Part shown: positions 56,215-64,000 of the stretch, piece after piece | How positions within the stretch are numbered: position 1 is the stretch's first letter | Layout of the letters: each line of letters begins with the position of its first letter | Source of the DNA: Bimastos eiseni | Taxonomy: Eukaryota; Annelida; Clitellata; Crassiclitellata; Lumbricidae | Direction of reading: 5' to 3' | Length of the DNA: 64,000 bases | Assembly (NCBI GenBank): GCA_959347315.1 | Contig: OY365814.1 | Coordinates: forward strand, 26,650,356-26,714,355 | Notes under the pieces: model-generated | Database searches by the model: none | Told to the model about the DNA's origin: nothing | What the model saw: only the letters and a program-made list of their open reading frames with translations | Made by a program: the position numbers and the translations under genes

Positions 56215-56475
56215 CATCCAGCTTAGACGAAGTCAGCAATTAACTCAGACTCTTGTTGTTCCGCATGCGCTCTGTCACGACCCAGTCGCAGAGCTTTGCC
56301 CATGATGGCCCTTCGGCTTGGAACTGTCTTCCACAGTCCCTGCGCCTGGAGTTACTAACCCTTTCACCTTGCCAGTTTCTGTTCCCACGCACAGACGCCC
56401 GTTGAGAGCGCTGCTGATTATAGCGGCGCTATATAGATGCTTGATCACATTACATTACATTACATTACTTGTTCT
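56215..56475 (+). mobile_element. LINE 3' end with reverse transcriptase C-terminus
   Basis: Around 56288-56405 the + strand reads SQSFAHDGPSAWNCLPQSLR then LELLTLSPCQFLFPRTDAR and a stop, the C-terminal wording of CR1-like reverse transcriptases. It is followed by GCGGCGCTATATAGATGCTTG and a CATTA pentamer tail (56447-56470). This anchors the 'tagcgcc' motif seen throughout the window as the inverted 3' end of such elements. Confidence 0.65.
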
Positions 56476-56524
56476 GTGAATTGAAAAAATGATGCGGAAG
56501 AAGAAGAAAATGCGAGTCCCTAAA

Positions 56525-56695
56525 ACCCGACAGACAGCCGTGGTATGAATGAAGCGACAGCAATTTCATTCTCTCAGCCTATGAGAATCAATCAATCAAT
56601 CAATTAAAATGAGTTGCCAGTCCTCTCCCTCGCCGCTACATATCTAATATATATATATATATGTATTACTGTCAGTGTACTCGTCACAGCTTGAG
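56525..56695 (+). repeat. Dispersed repeat family R2, copy 5
   Basis: GACAGCCGTGGTATGAATG, AATTTCATTCTCTCAGCC, GCCAGTCCTCTCCCTCGCCG and CTGTCAGTGTAC, interrupted by AATC and TA simple repeats. Confidence 0.6.
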
Positions 56696-57509
56696 TTGGA
56701 TATGGAGTAACGGTGGTGGAGCAGAAGGGCTCAGATCCTGGTTGAAAGTCCGCACGTTAACAGCTTCACCCTCCATCGCTCACCATTTAAATCCAGTAGT
56801 GAAAAGTTAATAAAATTCCAAACGACTGAAGACGCCATCAGACACTTTAATATAAGCGGGCCTTCTATCACAGTGGTTTCTCTACTTAATAGACATTACT
56901 CAACGAGGACATTGACTTGGATGGAAAGTTGGCGATTACAGGCGGAAGGAAGTTCTTGAGTTTATCGTGATCTCCAGTCGTAAACTCTGAAATCCAATAA
57001 TAGCCCTGCTCCAAACATAGCCGTTCAAACCAGACAACACGCCTGATAATAAGATGTGTCATAGACTGCTCGTGTCGGTCTGTTATAATAAAAATGGATC
57101 ACAGACCACTAAGAACAAAGAGCAGATGATTCTCGCACATTCCAGTGCTCTGTGTTCACGTTTGCTTAGATGAGTGTATCTTCACACATCACGTGGGCGG
57201 TCCCTCTTTCTTCCTTGGGAACAAACTTTCTACGGCTGCGTCAGCAATAGGAGTGCCGACACTTAACGTCCTTGCCTACTCCGTTTTTCATCTGTCCGCT
57301 TACTATAATTGCGTTATGATAATCATCCAGGATTCTCAGGTGACATCATGCAATTACTATTTCTTAAAAATCATATTAATAGCAACAGTGATAGCAACAA
57401 CAATAATATCAAAACAAAACAATCTGGCGGAACAAAACCAGTTCTAGACGTCACAGAATTTTTATTCTTTGTATTGTTTTTTCCTTCCTGGGATCATGTG
57501 CGTCTGGGC

Positions 57510-58095
<586 letters not shown>

Positions 58096-58810
58096 AACAG
58101 CAGCAAAACAGCAACAAAAATAGTAACAACAACAATAACAATAACAGTAACAATGATAATAAGAGCAAAACAACAAGGAAGACGCATTCCAATTGTTACA
58201 ATCGACCAAGTGACGTCATGCAGTTGCGATTTTTGTAAATTATGAAAGTAACAACAGTAGATGTTATTAACTCCATGTCTGCAGACAATTTTCGTCTGAG
58301 GGATTATAATTTTATTATATACTTGCCTCGGCAACAAATAATTAAAACGCTAATGATAGAAATACCAAAAACGACAACAATAGCGTAGGATTATATTAGT
58401 ATGATCGTAGCATTAATACCTACAATAAAAAAATGCATAAATGTATCACACATATCCATGCAACACTCTATGAGGCCGTGTGTATGTTGATAGAGGCTAT
58501 TATTGCGTACCTAGTAAACACTTTGATGGAAGGCAAGTTTTACACGCCTAAGAATGGCAGAGACGCTTTGATGTCACCCTTTTGTAGTGGATTCAATCAG
58601 AACTTATGACAGCCAATTGTGCTGCTTACCCTCCCTCCCCACCCCCGGATCGTCTGCAAGAGATTTATTGCTCTGTTTATTCGTTGCTACAATAAAAATA
58701 AGTTACCCACAGTTCAATCAAAATGTCGTGCTGATAATTAATATATCTACACATATTTGCATATGATTATATATATATTAAATATATATATATATACATA
58801 TGATTATATG

Positions 58811-58933
<123 letters not shown>

Positions 58934-58964
58934 ACTAATGTATTTGTGTACGTAATTATAATCT

Positions 58965-59420
58965 TGATCATAGATTTACGTAGCGCCTCTTCAGTCGAAG
59001 CTTATTAGTCTCTCTCGAACATCGATGGGAAAGGAGGAGCTCGCCAGCTGGCTTTCAGTTGCTGCTGGAATACAACGGTATACAAACAAAAATAAATGTA
59101 ATGTAAATCCTCGAAAATTTCTCAGCGTCCACAAAAGCCACGTCAGGGAGACCAGCTTATTCACCGGCGCATAAAGGAGCTCATGTCGTAAGATGCTGAC
59201 GCTGCGTTTTCTATTCCAGATAGATGGACCGACCAGTCTCGGACCAGAGTGAGGCTTATGTGCTGTGGATGTTCTGGTTGGGGAAACAACCAGATAACCC
59301 GGTGCCACATAGCGAAGAAATCATCCATGGCCAGAAATGGATTAGACTGAAACTGAGATAAGATGGAGCGCAGTTCGCAAGGCAAATATGAACGCATGCA
59401 ACAGCAATAGCGTCTCACAC
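58965..59420 (-). mobile_element. LINE-like relic
   Basis: On the - strand the segment ends GAAGAGGCGCTACGTAAATC, the LINE 3' end seen elsewhere. Upstream frames (SGPRLVGPSIWNRKRSVSIL, with a frame change) look like decayed reverse transcriptase C-terminus, but similarity is weak. Confidence 0.35.
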
Positions 59421-59985
59421 CCTATACGTGTGTATCTGGTATCTGTGTGTTTGGGTGTATAGGTGTTTGTGCGTGTGTGTGTGTGCGTGTGTGTGAGTAG
59501 GTGTGTGTGGGGAGCGTGTGCCTATTAGAGAGACAGATAGACAAACAGATAAACAGCCAGCCAGAGAGAGACAGAGAGACAGAGACAGAAAGAGAACAAA
59601 AGCAAAGCAGCAGTTCTTGTTTCAGTGTCGAGACTGGTAGCAGGGCTTAAACTATTGTTGTTTCGTATACGTCTAAACCATGTACTCGTCACTCTGTCTC
59701 TGTACCAATCATCCATCTCCATTAGAATTCTTCTGATTCTTACAGATTTTTCGGACGAAGGATTCTTCTAAACGTCCAAATCAATCATTCGCAAACGGTT
59801 CAATAGTGAATTCCTTAATCCCAATCTGCCTATACAAAGCAAGACACGAACCCAGAATCCGGCTACGGGTTCAAATCCAGTAGATGATTAGTCACAGGCA
59901 TTTTAGACCTATTGTGGGCAGTCGATGGTGAACAGGTTGGCGTGCTGGGGCTTATATATTCCCGCCAGGGCAGAGAATTTAGTTC

Positions 59986-60075
59986 GAGACATTTTATTCC
60001 ACCAGCGCGCCCTATGAGACATTTTATTCCAGCAGCGCGCCCTATGAGACATTTTATTCCACCAGCGCGCCCTAT
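59986..60075 (+). repeat. 30-bp tandem repeat, exactly 3 copies
   Basis: Unit GAGACATTTTATTCCACCAG plus CGCGCCCTAT; copies differ by a single base. The low divergence indicates a young duplication. Confidence 0.95.
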
Positions 60076-60084
60076 AGCCAACTT

Positions 60085-60225
60085 ATAAGCTGTGACGACT
60101 ACACGGACAGTACGCTGTCAATGGGAAGATGAAATGGCGAGGGATAGGATTGGCCACCCGCCTTCATATGCCGAGGCTAAGAAAACGAAGTGGGTACACG
60201 TGGCTGCTTCTCAGGTTGCCTTTCT
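60085..60225 (-). repeat. Dispersed repeat family R2, copy 6 (inverted)
   Basis: Read on the - strand it gives CCACGTGTACCCACTTCGTT, TTCTTAGCCTCGGCATATGA and CATTTCATCTTCCCATTGAC, the same order as the copy at 45150. Confidence 0.65.
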
Positions 60226-60634
60226 TTTTCCACTTCCCCTTCTGCAGACGAATTATAGGCATATATATATATTTATACATATATATATATTAATAAATAT
60301 ATATATATATAAGTTTGATTTACAACACACACTGAGCATACACAAAGATAGAAGCCCAGGCGTTGATCTATATCTTAATTATGTTGACCTAATACTTGCA
60401 ATTAATGATAATCCCAAAAATCGTTTGGTTGTACTTGTTCCTTGTTCCAGCACCGGGAACAGAGAGTATGAAAGAGGAAGTAAGTAAACGAAGGCAGGCC
60501 TGTTGATGACTTCATTTTGTGCAAGAGTAGCAAAGACGTCCACGATTACGGAAGCAACAAAGACAGTTTGTTTACAATATGATATGTAGCCTTAATATAG
60601 ACTAATCCTTTAATATAGACTCATCCTTTAATAT

Positions 60635-60681
60635 AGACTCATCCTATAATATAGGCTCATCTTATATTATAGGATGAGTCT
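60635..60681. other. Perfect 19-bp hairpin
   Basis: AGACTCATCCTATAATATA (60635-60653) and its exact inverse TATATTATAGGATGAGTCT (60663-60681), 9-base loop. It terminates a run of CTTTAATATAGACTCATC repeats. Confidence 0.9.
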
Positions 60682-60689
60682 CTATTCAA

Positions 60690-63600
60690 TCATCCAGCAA
60701 ACAAAAACTCTTCCTGCTTTCAAAAGACTGTCGAAACGGTACTTTCTCTATTGGCCAGAGAATGTTCTGGACTATAGCTTTTATTTTAATTTGTGCTGAC
60801 TTTAGAGATTCACGATTTTTCAAACTGACTGCCGTTTGATATTTAGACGCATTAAACGAATATATTTTCATTAATTCATTCAAAAATTTCTGCAGTGCTA
60901 TTTTAAGACAAGTAGCCTCCTCAAAAGCGCTCCCAAAACCAGCTCGAACAAAAGGGTTAGTTTTAAAATGACTATGAAAGTACCACTATATACGACGTAG
61001 GAAACAGGCCTAACTTCAGAGAGGCCATTCTAAACCCTAGGACCTACCGCAAAGAATATATATATATATATATAGCACATAGCATTCTTGTAAAGGTGAG
61101 ACAAAGGTGTAGGTGATATAAGGTAGGGCAAAGGTCAAAGGTAGCCTAATGTAGGCCAAGGTACACGACTCGCGGTACCTTCGCTCGTTTAGGCCAATAC
61201 ATTTTCCTTTAACGGCAAACTTGTGCGATATGTCTGTCCGCACAGTTGACGTAGATGAAAGTTGGTCCTAGAGCATCAGATTCTCTGCCGTTATTCTCAT
61301 CACACGTATACTTCGCATGAACATCTTTCACCGATGGAGCCATAAACGCCCAAGAGGATGTTTTAAGCATAATCTTACAGCTGTTTTAGACATATTTTAC
61401 AGCAGACCTGTAATAAAATATTGACCTTTACAGTTTCAGAAATGTTGTCCCCACGAGAGTCACTTCGTTGCACCCAAGGGCAAGAAAAGGAAACCCAATG
61501 CTAGCAAAAACACGCTCAATGTCAACCAGTCAAACAGCGAAACTATGCGTAAACATTGTCACTGAAATTCGCTTAGCATTATTTAGAGAAGGCCCTGTTT
61601 GGGTCACAAGGACACGCCATGTCCTTCTTCTCGTCCTCCTTTTCGTACTTTTTGTCGTTCTCCTCCTCCTCCTCCTCCTCCACAACCGACAACAACAACA
61701 ACAACATCGCCACCCAAAACACCACCATCAGATTTCGACAGTTCTTTGAGAAAATTAAACCCACAATAACAAAGCTGCTGAGTAGCAAAACGGTGGCACG
61801 TGCCATTGCGCTGTTGACTCCATGTGTGTTTTGTGTGCCCCGAAAGTTTAATGCTGACGTTTTTACACCGCTATCGTCACCCAGCTTTGCCTGAAAGATC
61901 TCTTTGCTGGCACATTGATGACCACGCCTCAGCCAAGTAATAAAAGCAGCGGTAATTATAAACCGACGATGTAGGCCTATCGTAGAAATGTCAAAGGTAT
62001 GAAACTTACTTAAAACCCAATTAGCAACCACGTAGGACTCTACCCACCAAGTACCCCATTAACATTAAGCATAATCACCAGCGGCTGCAGCAACTAATCA
62101 TGATGATGACTACGACGATGATTATGATGATAATGAGGAAGTGGAGGATGGTGGTGCCTTTGTCAGCGTATTAAATAATTCATCCCGGAATCCTCATGAC
62201 GTCATATCCGTCGGCCATTAATCCATTTCATTCAACAGTTCTTTGATTCATTGACTGGAATCGACAGAGAGTGATTAACTCCAGACAGCTGAAGAGGCGT
62301 CTGTTCGGATAGAAAGGAATTGTTTCCTGAGTGTTTCCATAACCTCCGGCGGACGTTTTACGAGTCTGTGTATTCAACGTTTCTTATCTGCCAACACCTC
62401 TAACTCTGGCGTCAAAACATCTATATTGCGGATACGCTTATCACTTGCAAATGCTTAAGTGTTCAACGGTCTGTACATCATTATACATGTAACCAACCTC
62501 ATTGTTACCTCATACATACATATATATACGCAGTATGTATATACACTGTATATATACATCCAAGTGCAGATATGTTTAAAACACAACAATGAGCTAGGAG
62601 CATATATATTATATATATATAATTATATATATTCACTAATATATAATAGTTTCAGTGTAACGACACTATGTGATTACAAAGATCACTGTAGCATCGCCCC
62701 TTCTTTATTCAAGCTTGGGACTGGCATGTTCATGTATAACAAACCATTATATTGACTGCCCCCAACCGAAGGCACGTTGAATACACAAAGATATCAGAGG
62801 CGGAGCAACAGGGAGAAATAAATAAGCCCCTAAGGCACCAAAAACCGCCCAGCTAACGTGGGCTACCATTTCTCACATAAAATAGAGCAGCAGGCAGGAT
62901 TAGATTGCGCAATAGTGACTTCAATTCTAAACTAGATATCGAGACGAACCTCCATTCGTAAGATAAATCCCTAAAGTAAACAACAACAAGTCTGTGTGTA
63001 TACGTGCCAGGGACACCCCCCCAATAATGTTAAATGGCATGAGATAACTCGTTAATTGGATATAAAACAAGTCAAGGTTTGATAAGAAAAGCAGAGTACA
63101 AACAGTTTGGTGGTCAAATGAGCACGATGTAGAATTAGAAAACTTGTGAGAGAACACACATGCAAACAAATATTGCTTTTAAAGTGCAATCAAACTAAAA
63201 TGATTTCTGATGCGCTTAAGAAGCCACATGTTAGCACTTAAAAATTTAAGAGACAATTGACGTAGTTAGATCTTGCAAAATCCTCTTAATACATTCTCTC
63301 CATGCATACAAAAGAACAGACGTCATCGAGTCCCTGTCTGCCGTAAGACAGGACACAGTGAAGCAGGGTACAGCTAAGAGAATATACGACAAAGAAAAGA
63401 AAGGTCAGGTAGGCTTATACAGGGAACGCAGCAAGACAGTTTAACTCCTCCGCTGGTTGCACTCTGCCAGTGCTAGTCCCAAGCCTGGACATAGGTGGAG
63501 AGCAACGCTAATGGACTTCGTTACCACACAGTGTCGTTAAACTGCAACTACAGTTTAAAGCAGGGTCATCTGGTTGTTAAGTTATAAGTTAGGCAAAATC

Positions 63601-64000
63601 ACTTATGGTAAGACAGTGGGATTCTAGTGCAGACGCTATAAATTGAGGCGTGACCATGCGCGTCATCTAGGTGCACTTCTGTTATATAGCGTTGACTATT
63701 ATGCACCGTTTCACACGATGTTGAATCGTTTAACGTCATCAGATCGATCAAGTCCCGAGCAGAATTAGAAGATACGTTGTCATGGTGACGTAAACAGCGT
63801 ACTCAGAAGCTGAAGCACCCTTCTTCATGAAACCCAGATGAACCGTATCTCCCAAAACACACATCCGCACTTCAGACCATCCCCTGCTAACGATTAAAAA
63901 AAGAGTAATTCTCTCAATAGCCTAATCGTACCTGTGTCCGCCCTTACGCAGAAGCCCATTCATTACGAGCGAATTGTCTCACTCCATCATCTCTCTTATC
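60690..64000. other. Intergenic, no gene recognised
   Basis: TA tracts, a CTC run at 61670-61685, GAT-rich bases at 62100-62140 and a short dispersed motif (CCTTCTTTATTCAAGCTTGG) near 62699. Short ORFs lack domains or splice partners. Confidence 0.4.

Noticed and set aside
61468..62031. Ser- and Leu-rich ORFs on both strands
   Set aside because: Caused by a CTC/AAC simple-repeat stretch; no splice partners or domains.

Overview
This is eukaryotic, animal nuclear DNA. It has spliced genes with GT-AG introns, low gene density, abundant microsatellites and many decayed transposons. The myosin-rod protein in the middle is closest in wording to molluscan striated/catch myosin rods (for example the C-terminal block AAINLAKYRKIQHDLEEAEA), and a gene with that architecture is known from molluscs as catchin/myorod. 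The window therefore suggests a lophotrochozoan, most likely a mollusc. I cannot name the species.

Layout. (1) 1-7758, + strand: the 3' part of a RUN-domain gene, most likely RUNDC1. Exons at 1-56, 1154-1202, 1659-1744 and 2955-3077 join in perfect phase, then lead to two alternative, duplicated last exons (4117-4252 and 7626-7758). (2) 7759-14865: intergenic, with minisatellites and hAT-type miniature elements. (3) 14866-37959, + strand: a 13-exon gene for a roughly 1013-residue protein. It has a unique Ser-rich head of 145 residues followed by the C-terminal part of a muscle myosin II rod and a phosphorylatable-looking tail. It contains no motor, and no motor exons lie upstream before RUNDC1. 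Its introns are packed with satellites (an 800-bp CATA array, ATC arrays), MITEs, a mariner relic, a hAT relic and SINEs, and the last intron is almost entirely an ATC array. A tRNA-Arg(UCG) gene sits on the - strand inside one intron. (4) 38801-39000: assembly gap of 200 N next to a TTC microsatellite. (5) 44272-49419, - strand: a secreted multi-VWA protein gene with signal peptide, two VWA domains with intact MIDAS, a mucin-like Thr/Pro linker and a third VWA that has lost its MIDAS, plus a decayed exon fragment downstream. A TATA box lies at 49675-49681. (6) 49690-64000: no gene that I can support; repeats, LINE relics, hAT MITEs and a foldback element.

How it fits together: the three genes have no evident operon-like link. 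The rod protein would copolymerise with myosin and paramyosin in thick filaments. The VWA protein would act outside the cell as an adhesion or matrix protein. The most interesting point is that the catchin/myorod-like protein appears to be encoded by its own locus, whereas described molluscan catchin comes from inside the myosin heavy chain gene. Next in interest are the duplicated terminal exons of the RUN-domain gene and the three-state VWA array.
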